DNA from: an uncultured Bacilli bacterium
GTDB taxonomy: Bacteria > Bacillota_I > Bacilli_A > RF39 > UBA660
NCBI GenBank assembly: GCA_934090795.1
Contig: CAKOJQ010000004.1
Location: 1 to 64,000 of the forward strand
Direction: 5' to 3'
DNA: 64,000 nt
Shown: positions 16,772 through 26,006 of the stretch, in pieces
Layout: each line of letters starts with the position of its first letter
Numbering within the stretch: position 1 is the stretch's first letter
Translations under genes and position numbers: made by a program
Notes under the pieces: generated by a model
Told to the model about the DNA's origin: nothing
The model's input: only the letters and a program-made list of their open reading frames with translations
Databases searched by the model: none

Positions 16772-19105
16772 GTGAAAATTTCTTGTAATATATTAAAAAA
16801 ACATATTAAAGATAGTAGTTCTATTGATTTTAAAGATGTATGGAATAAGTTTACAATTAGAACCGCTGAGGTTGAAGGCGTAACTGAGGTTGGAAAAGAC
16901 ATTGATGGAATAGTTACTGGTAAGATTTTAACTTGCGTTAATCATCCAGATTCTAAAAAATTACATGTTTTAACTGTTGATGTTGGAGATGAAGTATTAC
17001 AAATTGTTTGTGGTGCTCCGAATGTAAGAGTTGGAATGATAGGTGCTTGTATTAAAGTAGGTGGCCATATTGGTGGTATTACTATTGAACCTAGACCTTT
17101 AGTTGGTATAATGTCTTATGGTATGATGTGTAGTGGAAAAGAAATAGGTATTTCTGATGATCACTCTGGAATAATCGAATTTCCGGAAGATACTCCAGTA
17201 GGTGTAGATATTAAAAAATTATTTCCAATTGAGGATATAATTGTTGAGATTGATAATAAATCTTTAACACATAGACCTGATTTATGGGGACATTATGGTA
17301 TTGCTAGAGAAGTTGCAGCAATTACCGGACATGATTTATTACCTTTAGAACTTGATAGAACTATTGTTGATAAAAAACCTTTAAATATTAAAATAGATAA
17401 TCCGAAATTATGTTATAGATATGTTGGTACTAAAATAGAAAATATTACTAATAATAAAACACCAATGTGGATGCAAATATTTTTATACTATGCTGGTATG
17501 CGTTCTATTAATTTACTAGTTGATTTAACTAATTATGTTATGCTTGAACTTGGTCAACCAATGCATGCTTTTGATTCAAGAGTTGTTAAAGATATTGAAG
17601 TTGGACTTGCTAATGATTTTGATACTTATACTACTTTGGATGGAGTTCAAAGAAAACTTACTAAAGATGATTTAATGATTAAAAATGATGGTGAGTATTT
17701 TGCAATTGCTGGAGTAATGGGCGGATTAGATAGCGAAATATTAGAAGATACTGATTCAATCGTGTTAGAGTCTGCTACATTTGAAGCATCTACTGTTAGA
17801 AAAACTGCTGTTAGATTAGGTCTTAGAACTGAAGCAAGTGCAAGATACGAGAAGAGTTTAGATCCAAATATGGCAATTACAGCAGCTAGAAGATTTATTA
17901 AGTTGCTATTTGATGAAAATCCAGATGCAGAATATGGTTCTTGTATTACTGATGTATATCCTACAATTCAAAAAGAAAATGAGATTATATTAGATAAAAA
18001 TTATTTATATAAATATATGGGATTTAATATTAGTGATGAATTAGTTATAAATATTTTACAATCTTTAGATTTTATTGTTAAGAATACACCTAGTGAATTT
18101 AAGATAACTGTTCCAACATTTAGGTCAACAAAAGATATAACAATTGCAGCTGATGTAATTGAAGAAATTTCAAGAATGTATGGATATGAAAATTTTGAAC
18201 ATGTACCACTTAAGATGGCTATGAGTTTTGGTAATCCAGAAAAAACTTATGATTTAGAGTATAAGGTTAAGTATTTACTTGCTACTAAATATAATTTACA
18301 TGAGATTCATTCTTATTTATGGAATAAGACTTCATTTTTAAAGAAAATAAATGTTGATGTTCAAAATGTTAAATTATTAGGTAAGAATGATGATAATATT
18401 TTAAGAAATGATTTAAATTTAAGCTTATTAGAAGCAAGTGTTAATAATTCAAATAATTATGATAAATTTGGGATATTTGAGATAGGTACTATTATTGATG
18501 ATAATAAGTCAAAGAGACATTTAAATATATTATTATGTGATAGTATAAATGAAGAGGCAAATCTTTATTATCAGTTAAAAGATATTGTTAAGTATGTATT
18601 TAAGTCAGTTAAAAATACAGATGTTAAATTCGAACTTGGTTTAAATAGAGAATATTATATTAAAGATTTAACCTTAGATGTTATTGTTAATAATGTTGTA
18701 GTTGGAAAGATTAGTGTATTTAACAAGAATATTGCTAAAGAGATTGGTAAGAAAAAGACTTATGTTTGTGCTGATATAGATTTTGATTTATTTGAAGAAA
18801 TTGATGATAAACAATATATTTATGAAGATGTAAGTAAGTATCCAAGTGTAAATCTTGATTACACTATTACTGTAAAAAATAATACTTTATATAATGATGT
18901 TGAAGAAATACTTGATAGATTTAGTGATGAATTAATTATAAAGAGAAGCTTAAAAGATATTTATGATAATGGAGAAAATAAAAACATAACTATTAGTTAT
19001 GTAGTTGGATCTAAAGATCATACTTTAAGTAATGAAGAACTTGCTAATTTCAAAAATAAATTTATTTCTTATATTAAAGCACATAATTTAAATATTAATG
19101 AATAA
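16772..19105 (+). CDS. pheT: Phenylalanyl-tRNA synthetase beta subunit
   Basis: 777 residues, starting at GTG 16772 with AGGTG upstream. Order: N-terminal helix, EMAP-type tRNA-binding domain (GKILTCVNHPDSKKLHVL near 50), B3/B4 editing domain (about 200-380, with LRTEASARYEKSLDP), B5 domain, a catalytic-like core, and the C-terminal anticodon-binding ferredoxin fold (KYPSVNLDYTITV near 690). Length and domain order are normal. Cotranscribed with pheS under the T-box. Confidence 0.95.
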   Translation: MKISCNILKKHIKDSSSIDFKDVWNKFTIRTAEVEGVTEVGKDIDGIVTGKILTCVNHPDSKKLHVLTVDVGDEVLQIVCGAPNVRVGMIGACIKVGGHIGGITIEPRPLVGIMSYGMMCSGKEIGISDDHSGIIEFPEDTPVGVDIKKLFPIEDIIVEIDNKSLTHRPDLWGHYGIAREVAAITGHDLLPLELDRTIVDKKPLNIKIDNPKLCYRYVGTKIENITNNKTPMWMQIFLYYAGMRSINLLVDLTNYVMLELGQPMHAFDSRVVKDIEVGLANDFDTYTTLDGVQRKLTKDDLMIKNDGEYFAIAGVMGGLDSEILEDTDSIVLESATFEASTVRKTAVRLGLRTEASARYEKSLDPNMAITAARRFIKLLFDENPDAEYGSCITDVYPTIQKENEIILDKNYLYKYMGFNISDELVINILQSLDFIVKNTPSEFKITVPTFRSTKDITIAADVIEEISRMYGYENFEHVPLKMAMSFGNPEKTYDLEYKVKYLLATKYNLHEIHSYLWNKTSFLKKINVDVQNVKLLGKNDDNILRNDLNLSLLEASVNNSNNYDKFGIFEIGTIIDDNKSKRHLNILLCDSINEEANLYYQLKDIVKYVFKSVKNTDVKFELGLNREYYIKDLTLDVIVNNVVVGKISVFNKNIAKEIGKKKTYVCADIDFDLFEEIDDKQYIYEDVSKYPSVNLDYTITVKNNTLYNDVEEILDRFSDELIIKRSLKDIYDNGENKNITISYVVGSKDHTLSNEELANFKNKFISYIKAHNLNINE

Positions 19106-19108
19106 AAA

Positions 19109-19144
19109 AATAATCTATGATTTAGTTCATAGGTTATTTTTTGT
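19109..19144. terminator. Bidirectional terminator between pheT and rnr
   Basis: AATAATCTATGA (19109-19120) pairs with TCATAGGTTATT (19127-19138) over 12 pairs including G-U, with T on the right and A on the left. It ends both convergent transcripts and overlaps the last codons of rnr. Confidence 0.85.
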
Positions 19145-22079
19145 TTGGTTTGTGAGTTAATACTTTTCCTCTTGATGCAAGATTTTTTCGTTTGTAATTT
19201 AAGTTAAATTCAATATCACCTGAGAATTCATCTATGTTAGTCATTGTGATATTTACTTCATTTCCAATTTTATATGTTTCACCAGTGTAACGGCCTCTTA
19301 AGAAACGTTTTTTAGATTTAGATATAAGATCAAAAGTGTCTCCATTTATGTTATTAAAGTAAATAATTCCCTCTATTCCATCTTCAGTTTTAACTACTAA
19401 GTTATCGCCGAATATCATTTGAATAGTAGCGTTGTAATTTGTTCCAATTTTGTCTTTTAAGGAGTTTAAAAGATATAATTTATTTGATTTACTTTCTGCT
19501 TGACCATATAGTCTTTCTTTACGAGTTGCTTCTCTAGCTATGTCATCAATTTCCATTTTCATTAAAGCGTATTCTCTTTTAGGAATATCTGCTTCATATT
19601 TTACAGGTTTATAATTTTCTCTTATTACTAATTCATCTGTATTATATAGTTCAAATAAGTCATCGATTATCATGTGAACTATAAAGTCAGCTATTCTTCT
19701 AATTGGACTTGTAAAATGAGTATAAATTTGTAAATCTAATGCCCAGTGTATTCCTTCTGTTGATGTATATTTGGCACGTTTAAATGTTTGAAGAATTAAA
19801 TTACAAATAAGATCTAATTGTGTATTATTAAATTTTTGAGCTTCTTTTATAATTTTTTTGGCTATTCTTGGATTTGTTTCAATTTCTTTTTTATCAATAT
19901 GAATTCCTAAATCTTTTAAAATATTAATTAATTCATAAATTTTTCTTTTATTACTTTCTTCATGAACTCGGTATATGCCTGGAAATGGTGAATTTTTTAG
20001 AAGTGTTCCAATTTCAGTATTAGCAAGTATCATGAAAATTTCAATCATTTTTTGGGCTGGGCCACGTTCTTCTTCTGCTAGCTCAACATTATTATTACTA
20101 TCTAGACTCACTTCATGTTTAATTGCATTAAGTTCAATTAATCCTTCTTTTTCTTTTTTATCCCAAATTTTATCAGATATTTTTTTCATAGGAAGAATAT
20201 CTTTTACAAATGTTTCATATCCTTCTGGTACTATTTGGTTTTCAAGAATACTATTAACATCGTCATACGTCATTTTCTTTTTAGAATTAATAACTGATTT
20301 GCAAATTTTAGAATTAACTATTTCGCCATTTTGATCTATTTCAATAATTACACTTTTAGTTAATCTATCAACACCTTCATTTAATGAACAAATTCCGTTT
20401 GCTAGTTTAGGATGAAACATATGAATAGCAGTATTTAATAAATACATTGTAAAACATCTATTAATTGCTTCTTTATAAATTGCTGTGTCTTTTTTTACGT
20501 AATGATTAGGTTCGGCAATACTGACAGTTAGTTGATAATTTCCATTAGGAAGAATTTCAATCCCAACGGCATCATCCATATCCTTTGTAGATATACCATC
20601 AATTGTAAAGATATTTTTATTTCTTAGGTCGTGATTTTTTCTTGTTTCAATATCGCTAACAGACACTTCATCAGGAATATTCTTTATTTCTTCATATACT
20701 TCATCGCAGTAGTCAGGATTACATTCGTGTTCAATTGCAATTAAAGCAAGGGCTGGACTTAAGTTAGTATCTGTTAATATGATTCTATCACTAACTAGAT
20801 GACAGTTAAATCCATCATTTATTTTTTCTTTATCTGGTTTAACTAATACATAATCACCATTTAGTAAATTTTTAAGTTCATTTTTATTTACTCTTAGGTT
20901 TAAAATACCTTTAACGTTATGAGGAACTAATATTTTCTTTCCTTCTTTTTCTTTTACTTCACAAAGAACGGGAGATGATGTTCTTTCAATTATTTTAATT
21001 ACTTTTCCTTCTTTTGGTTTTTTCTTTGAATTTATATAATAAACTACTTCATCGTTTGGTAAGGCACCATTTATAGTTTCTTTATTTAGCATTAAATTAG
21101 TTCCATCATCAAGAGCTATGTATGGATTTCCTTTGGCACTATTTTGAATTTTTCCAATGTGATAATCAGAAGGCATTAACTTATATATACCATCTAGTTC
21201 AAAAATAATACCTTCGTCTTCTAGAATGGAAATTAGATTATCTATTAAAATTGAACATGGGGGGGTGTTTTTATTAATAAATTTGATAAGTTCTGATTTG
21301 TCTGATTCCTTTTTGTTTTCAAAAAATTCTTTGGTTTGTGAAACTATTTCCTGTATAAAATTTTGATTAATAACTTGGTTAAATTTTAAATTAACAATTT
21401 CGTTATCATGCAAATTTATATATTCGTCATCTGTTTCATAAATTATGTTTTCATTAACTAGAATGTTAATTAAGCTATGAATTTTATTTTGAATATCGGT
21501 TAATTCAATTATTTTTAGTACGAAGTCATCTATTTCAATTGATTTAGTATTTTTAATAAAGTTTATTAGGTTAGTGTATTCTTTAATTCCTTCTGATTTA
21601 AGTTCTTTTATTAAGTCCTTTTCTTGATTTTCTTTATATGTTATATATAAATAGTCTTCTTTTTGAAATATAATATCATTTTCTTTTAAATATATTAAAA
21701 TATTATTTATTGAATTACTAAAATTAGTATAATTTAAAATGTATGAAAATAATTTTTGTTTAGAAATAGTTTCAATATTTAAATTCATATTAAAGTTGCT
21801 AATTAGTTCAGCTTTAATTAGACTTTCATTTTCTCTTAGTTTTGATTCTAATTCTTCTATATTAGTATATTCTTTAAATAGTTTATACTTATCATTATAA
21901 AAATAAATAATTCCATTTATTTCTAGTAAGTTAATTAAATCATTTATATCAATGTTTAAGTTATTGGAGTTGGTTAAATATTTTTTAAGTTTATATAAAG
22001 TTACATTATTTTCAGATTTAAAGTAATATATTAAATCCTTAGCTAAATTATTAATTAAATTCATTTTATTTTCGTACAT
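19134..22079 (-). CDS. rnr: Ribonuclease R with an enlarged N-terminal region
   Basis: 981 residues, longer than the usual 700-820. The conserved part holds two cold-shock/OB domains (about 300-460), the RNB core with GISTKDMDDAVG (catalytic Asp cluster near 500) and HFTSPIRRIADF, and a C-terminal S1 domain (about 880-960). It is a processive 3'-5' exoribonuclease that degrades structured RNA. The first 300 residues contain four similar helix-turn-hairpin units ending in NGIIYFYNDKYKLF, ENDIIFQKEDYLYITY, NENIIYETDDEYINLH and DEGIIFELDGIYKLM, so the normally single N-terminal winged helix seems multiplied. A run of seven C occurs in the coding strand at 21259-21265. Confidence 0.92.
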   Translation of the reverse strand: MYENKMNLINNLAKDLIYYFKSENNVTLYKLKKYLTNSNNLNIDINDLINLLEINGIIYFYNDKYKLFKEYTNIEELESKLRENESLIKAELISNFNMNLNIETISKQKLFSYILNYTNFSNSINNILIYLKENDIIFQKEDYLYITYKENQEKDLIKELKSEGIKEYTNLINFIKNTKSIEIDDFVLKIIELTDIQNKIHSLINILVNENIIYETDDEYINLHDNEIVNLKFNQVINQNFIQEIVSQTKEFFENKKESDKSELIKFINKNTPPCSILIDNLISILEDEGIIFELDGIYKLMPSDYHIGKIQNSAKGNPYIALDDGTNLMLNKETINGALPNDEVVYYINSKKKPKEGKVIKIIERTSSPVLCEVKEKEGKKILVPHNVKGILNLRVNKNELKNLLNGDYVLVKPDKEKINDGFNCHLVSDRIILTDTNLSPALALIAIEHECNPDYCDEVYEEIKNIPDEVSVSDIETRKNHDLRNKNIFTIDGISTKDMDDAVGIEILPNGNYQLTVSIAEPNHYVKKDTAIYKEAINRCFTMYLLNTAIHMFHPKLANGICSLNEGVDRLTKSVIIEIDQNGEIVNSKICKSVINSKKKMTYDDVNSILENQIVPEGYETFVKDILPMKKISDKIWDKKEKEGLIELNAIKHEVSLDSNNNVELAEEERGPAQKMIEIFMILANTEIGTLLKNSPFPGIYRVHEESNKRKIYELINILKDLGIHIDKKEIETNPRIAKKIIKEAQKFNNTQLDLICNLILQTFKRAKYTSTEGIHWALDLQIYTHFTSPIRRIADFIVHMIIDDLFELYNTDELVIRENYKPVKYEADIPKREYALMKMEIDDIAREATRKERLYGQAESKSNKLYLLNSLKDKIGTNYNATIQMIFGDNLVVKTEDGIEGIIYFNNINGDTFDLISKSKKRFLRGRYTGETYKIGNEVNITMTNIDEFSGDIEFNLNYKRKNLASRGKVLTHKPNKK

Positions 22080-22100
22080 TATTTACCACCCTTTACAATT

Positions 22101-22129
22101 ATTAAAACACAATATATTTGTTATGTAAA
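22101..22129 (-). promoter_or_regulatory. Promoter of rnr
   Basis: On the minus strand: TTTACA (22129-22124), 17 bases, TTTAAT (22106-22101). AGGGTGG follows just before the rnr start. Confidence 0.6.
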
Positions 22130-22153
22130 TTAAAAATCTTAAAAAAAATTAAT

Positions 22154-22182
22154 TTGATTTTTTTGAGTTAATTTGCTAGAAT
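22154..22182 (+). promoter_or_regulatory. Promoter of the XRE/ImmA-like regulator
   Basis: TTGATT (22154-22159), 17 bases, TAGAAT (22177-22182) with an extended TGC. It lies back to back with the rnr promoter. Confidence 0.65.
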
Positions 22183-22211
22183 TTAATTAGAAAGATATTA
22201 ACAGGTGTTAT

Positions 22212-23183
22212 ATGAAAAGTATAGGAGATAATTTAAAATTATTTAGATTAAGATGTAATTTATCATTAACTGAGGCTGGTAGTAAAGTTGGATTGTCTGC
22301 TCCGGGATTATTAAAGTATGAAAGAAATAAAGTCAATCATTCTTTAGATAAATTAAATAAGCTTGCTGATGTGTATGGGGTTAGTTTGGATGATATTTTA
22401 AAAGTAGATAATTCTTCTCAAATTAAATTTACTAATTTGAAGTTAGCTGTTGGGACAAGCGATGCTAAAAGTGATAAGATAAAGTCATTAATTCAAAGTA
22501 AGGTTGATAATTATTTTGAGTTACTTGATAAATCTAATATAAAGTTAGTTAATAAATTTGGGGTACATATTATTAATACTGTTAATGAGGCAGAAAGTTT
22601 AGCTACTAAATTAAGAATATTTTTTCAACTTCCTATTAATGATCCAATTTATAATTTGATTTATTTACTTGAAGAACATGATATTGTTGTTATGACTTTA
22701 GATAAAGATAGTGTTACTTCTGGTTTTGTGGGATTTTATGAAACTATTAATAATGTTCCGGTTATAATTGTTCCAAAGGAAAATAATGGTTATTCACAAA
22801 GATTTAATGTTGCAAAGTTTTTAGGAGAGTTATTAATTATTTCTAATGAGAAGGATAAATCTAAATTAACTGATGTTTTTGCTTTATCTCTTTTAATTCC
22901 AGCTAAAGCTTTAATTCGTGAGTTTGGTGAATCTAGAAAGAAAATTAGTTTTGAGGAAATTGATATTTTTAGTAAAGTTTATAGGGTAAGTTATAAACAT
23001 ATTATTAAAAGATTAGAAAGTACTGGAATTATAACAAGTAGTAATGCGAAATATTTAAATGTTTATCTTAATAAAGATAATAAACAAGAACAAACATATA
23101 TGGAAGAGGCTTTAAATTATGATAAAATGCTTTATAAGTTAAATGCTTTGGACATAATTAATGATGTTGAAGGCTATTTATAG
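22212..23183 (+). CDS. XRE regulator with a degenerate ImmA/IrrE-like peptidase domain
   Basis: 323 residues. Residues 1-66 are a Cro/C1 helix-turn-helix (LRCNLSLTEAGSKVGLSAPGL). Residues about 120-280 follow the layout of the ImmA/IrrE (DUF955) metallopeptidase found in XRE-COG2856 fusions, but where the family has H-E-L-G-H the sequence reads QRFNVAKFLGELLI, so the zinc-binding histidines are missing. It therefore probably acts as a sensor or scaffold, not a protease. No prophage or toxin gene is adjacent; it has its own promoter and is followed by rplM. Targets are unknown. Confidence 0.7.
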   Translation: MKSIGDNLKLFRLRCNLSLTEAGSKVGLSAPGLLKYERNKVNHSLDKLNKLADVYGVSLDDILKVDNSSQIKFTNLKLAVGTSDAKSDKIKSLIQSKVDNYFELLDKSNIKLVNKFGVHIINTVNEAESLATKLRIFFQLPINDPIYNLIYLLEEHDIVVMTLDKDSVTSGFVGFYETINNVPVIIVPKENNGYSQRFNVAKFLGELLIISNEKDKSKLTDVFALSLLIPAKALIREFGESRKKISFEEIDIFSKVYRVSYKHIIKRLESTGIITSSNAKYLNVYLNKDNKQEQTYMEEALNYDKMLYKLNALDIINDVEGYL

Positions 23184-23235
23184 TCTTTTTTTGGATGGAA
23201 ATTTTGGTAAATCCGGAAAATAGAACTTTTTTGGC

Positions 23236-23264
23236 TTGACTTTTAATTAGGGATTTCATATAAT
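23236..23264 (+). promoter_or_regulatory. Promoter of rplM-rpsI
   Basis: TTGACT (23236-23241), 17 bases, TATAAT (23259-23264): one of the best matches to consensus in the window, as expected for ribosomal protein genes. Confidence 0.8.
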
Positions 23265-23270
23265 TCATAT

Positions 23271-23340
23271 TGGTACATTTTTATTGGTTACTGATTTTTA
23301 TGTGGGTGATAATTAAAGTAATTGATAAAGGAAGGAATTA
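23271..23340 (+). promoter_or_regulatory. Structured rplM leader, L13-leader-like
   Basis: The 5' untranslated region contains a ten-pair stem with three wobbles: 23283-23292 with 23317-23326, closing a 24-base loop. Bacillota carry an autoregulatory L13 leader at this position. Position and a long stem fit, but I cannot confirm the consensus by eye. Confidence 0.4.
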
Positions 23341-23346
23341 AGAAAT

Positions 23347-23778
23347 ATGAAAACATTTATGCAAACAAAAGAAACTGTTGACCGTAAGTGGTATGTTATT
23401 GATGCTGCTGGTAAACCTTTAGGTAGAGTTGCTACTAAAGCTGCTCATATCTTAAGAGGAAAGAATAAACCTACTTTTACTCCTCATATTGATTGTGGAG
23501 ACTATGTTATCATTATTAATGCTGGAGAGGTTAAATTAACTGGTAATAAATTAAATGATAAGATGTATTACAATCATTCTGGATTCCCAGGAGGACTTAG
23601 AGAAAGAAACGCTAAGACTATGATTGAAAAATATCCAGTTGAAATGGTAGAAAGAGCTGTTAAGGGTATGCTTCCTAATGGACCATTAGGTAGAGATATG
23701 TACCGTAAGTTATTTGTGTATGCTGGTAGTGAACATAATCATGCTGCTCAAAAACCTACAACTATAACTATTGATTAG
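23347..23778 (+). CDS. rplM: 50S ribosomal protein L13
   Basis: 143 residues. Family signatures: KWYVIDAAGKPLGRVAT near the N-terminus, LRGKNKPTFTPHIDCGDYV, and GMLPNGPLGR near residue 108. First gene of the conserved rplM-rpsI pair, with AAGGAAGGAA upstream of the start. L13 is an early assembly protein of the large subunit. Confidence 0.96.
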   Translation: MKTFMQTKETVDRKWYVIDAAGKPLGRVATKAAHILRGKNKPTFTPHIDCGDYVIIINAGEVKLTGNKLNDKMYYNHSGFPGGLRERNAKTMIEKYPVEMVERAVKGMLPNGPLGRDMYRKLFVYAGSEHNHAAQKPTTITID

Positions 23779-23789
23779 GAGGATTAATG

Positions 23790-24200
23790 ATGAAAGAAAT
23801 TACTGCTACAGGTAGAAGAAAAAGATCAGTTGCTCAAATTAGAATGACTGCTGGTAAAGGTATAATTACTGTTAATGGAAAAGACATTAATGAATATATG
23901 CCTTATGGAACTTTAGTTCTTGATGTAAAACAACCTTTAGTTTTAACTAATAATGAAAATACTTTTGATATTGCTGTTAAAGTTAATGGTGGTGGATTCT
24001 CTGGACAAGCTGGTGCAATTAGACTTGCTATTGCTAAAGCATTAAAAGAATATGATAAGGATTCTGATCAAACAAGAGATGATGCTTATAATAAAGTATT
24101 AAGAGCTAATGGATTCTTAACTCGTGATCCAAGAGTTAAAGAACGTAAAAAATATGGTCTTAAAAAGGCTAGAAGAGCACCACAATTTAGCAAACGATAG
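23790..24200 (+). CDS. rpsI: 30S ribosomal protein S9
   Basis: 136 residues from ATG 23790; AGGAGG (23777-23782) is seven bases upstream, against four for the adjacent ATG 23787. Signatures: TGRRKRSVAQIR, GGGFSGQAGAIRLAIA and the basic C-terminal tail RDPRVKERKKYGLKKARR ending SKR, which reaches the P-site tRNA. Cotranscribed with rplM and followed by a strong terminator. Confidence 0.96.
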   Translation: MKEITATGRRKRSVAQIRMTAGKGIITVNGKDINEYMPYGTLVLDVKQPLVLTNNENTFDIAVKVNGGGFSGQAGAIRLAIAKALKEYDKDSDQTRDDAYNKVLRANGFLTRDPRVKERKKYGLKKARRAPQFSKR

Positions 24201-24216
24201 GAAATATGTTTCTTTT

Positions 24217-24250
24217 AAACCTTATAAACTTAGTGTTTATGAGGTTTTTG
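24217..24250 (+). terminator. Intrinsic terminator of rplM-rpsI
   Basis: AAACCTTATAAAC (24217-24229) pairs with GTTTATGAGGTTT (24235-24247; one G-U), 5-base loop, T run. Confidence 0.9.
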
Positions 24251-24265
24251 TTTGATTAAATTTAA

Positions 24266-24298
24266 TAAAAATAAAAAAGATATTTTGCTAATATCTTT
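24266..24298 (-). terminator. Intrinsic terminator of the small XRE gene
   Basis: AAAGATATT (24276-24284) pairs with AATATCTTT (24290-24298). Read leftward it is followed by T-rich sequence, so it ends the minus-strand XRE gene. Confidence 0.75.
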
Positions 24299-24537
24299 TA
24301 GTCTTCTATATTATTAAAGTCAAATAATTCATTATTAAAGAATTCTTCTAAAGAAATATTTAAGGCTTTACATATTTGATATATTACATAAGAACTTGGA
24401 TTATTAATATGACAATTAATTAAATCTCTTAATGTTGAAGATGGAACTGTTGACATCTCAGATAATCTATTTGGTGTAATATCTCTTTCTTCACATATTC
24501 CTATTACTCTTTTGCTTACAGCTTCTTTAAATTTCAT
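24298..24537 (-). CDS. Small XRE-family DNA-binding protein
   Basis: 79 residues consisting of one Cro/C1 helix-turn-helix: ERDITPNRLSEMSTVPSSTLRDLIN covers helices 1-3, followed by a dimerisation-type helix ICKALNISLEEFF. AGGAGA lies upstream of its ATG. It sits alone, divergent from tilS. Stand-alone small XRE proteins of this form are common chromosomal regulators; the target is not evident. ACGG-ATAA-CCGT (about 24598-24609) in the divergent region is a small dyad that could be an operator. Confidence 0.75.
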   Translation of the reverse strand: MKFKEAVSKRVIGICEERDITPNRLSEMSTVPSSTLRDLINCHINNPSSYVIYQICKALNISLEEFFNNELFDFNNIED

Positions 24538-24630
24538 TTTTTCGTTTCTCCTTACTTCTTTATTTGTATTTTACTTAATTTAGGCCTTAATTATGCACGG
24601 ATAACCGTTTTTGTAACAATTTATTAGTGC

Positions 24631-24659
24631 TTTACAAATTTTGGTATTTAAGATAAACT
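24631..24659 (+). promoter_or_regulatory. Promoter of tilS-ftsH
   Basis: TTTACA (24631-24636), 17 bases, TAAACT (24654-24659), 22 bases before the tilS start. Confidence 0.5.
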
Positions 24660-24680
24660 ACATATTGAATTGGAGGCGTT

Positions 24681-26006
24681 ATGGAAGAGGTTATTAATTA
24701 TATAAAAAATTTAAATATTAATTCTAAAGTAGTACTTGCTTGTTCATATGGCCCTGATTCAATGTGCTTATTGGATATTTTGAAAAAGTTAGATATTAAT
24801 GTGATAGTTGCTCATGTAAACCACAAGTTAAGAAGTGAATCTGATTTGGAATATGAATTATTAGAAAAATATTGTAATGAGAATAATTTAATTTTTGAAG
24901 GGTATGTTATTGATGATTATCCTAAAGGCAATATTGAGAATATTGCTAGAATTAAAAGATATAATTTTTTTGAGAAAATTGTAAGAAAATATGATGCTAA
25001 TTATTTATTTACAGCACATCATGGTGATGATTTAGTTGAGACTGTACTTATGAGAATTAGTAGAGGTTCTTCTTTTAAAGGGTATGCTGGATTTAATGTT
25101 TTTACTAAAACTGATAAATATAATTTAGTTAGACCTTTAATATTTGTTACTAAAAATGATATTGAAAAATATAATAAAATGAATAATATTCCTTATGCAA
25201 TTGATAAAACTAATTTAGAACTTGTTCATACAAGAAATATTTATAGACATAAGATTCTTCCTGAGTTTAAAGAGATTAATCCAAAAATTCATAAAAAATT
25301 CATAAAGTTTAGTAATAATATAATTGATTATTATAATTATGTTGATGAGGAGGTAATTGGTTATAAGAGTGTACTTTATGATGAAAAGAAATATTTAGAT
25401 ATAAATGAGGTAATTAATTTACCTGAGTTTATAGTTAAATTATTAGTACAAAAAATATTGTTCGAAATATATAATGACGATATAAGCAGAATAAATGATA
25501 AACATGTTAGATTAGTTATGGATCTAATTTATAGTGGTAAAGCTAATAAAGTGATAAATTTGCCGGAAAATAAGGAAGTTTATAAGTTTTATAATAAAAT
25601 TGAAATTAGAGATAAAGAAAATATTAATAATTATGATTATGAATTAAATAATGAAATTAATTTAGAATTAGGGAAATTATTTAAAGTGGATTTTACTGAT
25701 ATAGTTAAGAGTAATTATCTTATTAGGCTTAATTTTAAAGATATTAAGCTTCCTATACATGTTAGAAATAGGACTAATGGAGATAAAATGGAACTTAAAA
25801 ATGGAACTAAAAAAGTAGGTGAAATTTTAAGTGAGGCAAAGATTAATAGGCTTGATAGGGACAGATATCCAATTGTGTGTGATGATAATAATAAAATTTT
25901 GTGGATACCTGGTGTTAAAAAGAGTAAATTTGATAGGCAAATTAATGAAGATTATGATATAATAATCAAGTATATAAAAAAGGAGAGTATTAATGAAAAA
26001 AAATAA
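24681..26006 (+). CDS. tilS: tRNA(Ile)-lysidine synthase
   Basis: 441 residues, normal length. N-terminal PP-loop ATPase: the usual SGGxDS reads CSYGPDS here (residues about 20-27), followed by AHVNHKLR and HHGDDLVETVLMR. C-terminal tRNA-binding domain includes IHVRNRTNGDKMELKNGTKKV near residue 360. It converts C34 of the CAU-anticodon tRNA-Ile to lysidine and is essential for reading AUA, a common codon in this AT-rich genome. It overlaps ftsH by 14 bases, the classic tilS-ftsH arrangement; hpt is absent between them. Confidence 0.93.
   Translation: MEEVINYIKNLNINSKVVLACSYGPDSMCLLDILKKLDINVIVAHVNHKLRSESDLEYELLEKYCNENNLIFEGYVIDDYPKGNIENIARIKRYNFFEKIVRKYDANYLFTAHHGDDLVETVLMRISRGSSFKGYAGFNVFTKTDKYNLVRPLIFVTKNDIEKYNKMNNIPYAIDKTNLELVHTRNIYRHKILPEFKEINPKIHKKFIKFSNNIIDYYNYVDEEVIGYKSVLYDEKKYLDINEVINLPEFIVKLLVQKILFEIYNDDISRINDKHVRLVMDLIYSGKANKVINLPENKEVYKFYNKIEIRDKENINNYDYELNNEINLELGKLFKVDFTDIVKSNYLIRLNFKDIKLPIHVRNRTNGDKMELKNGTKKVGEILSEAKINRLDRDRYPIVCDDNNKILWIPGVKKSKFDRQINEDYDIIIKYIKKESINEKK

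Noticed and set aside
19975..20334. Plus-strand open frame across rnr
   Set aside because: Antisense to the conserved RNB catalytic domain, with no ribosome binding site or recognisable product.
21259..21265. Run of seven G (C in the coding strand) inside rnr, a possible phase-variation tract
   Set aside because: Too short to be strongly mutable, and rnr is a housekeeping gene with an intact frame. Kept only as a note.
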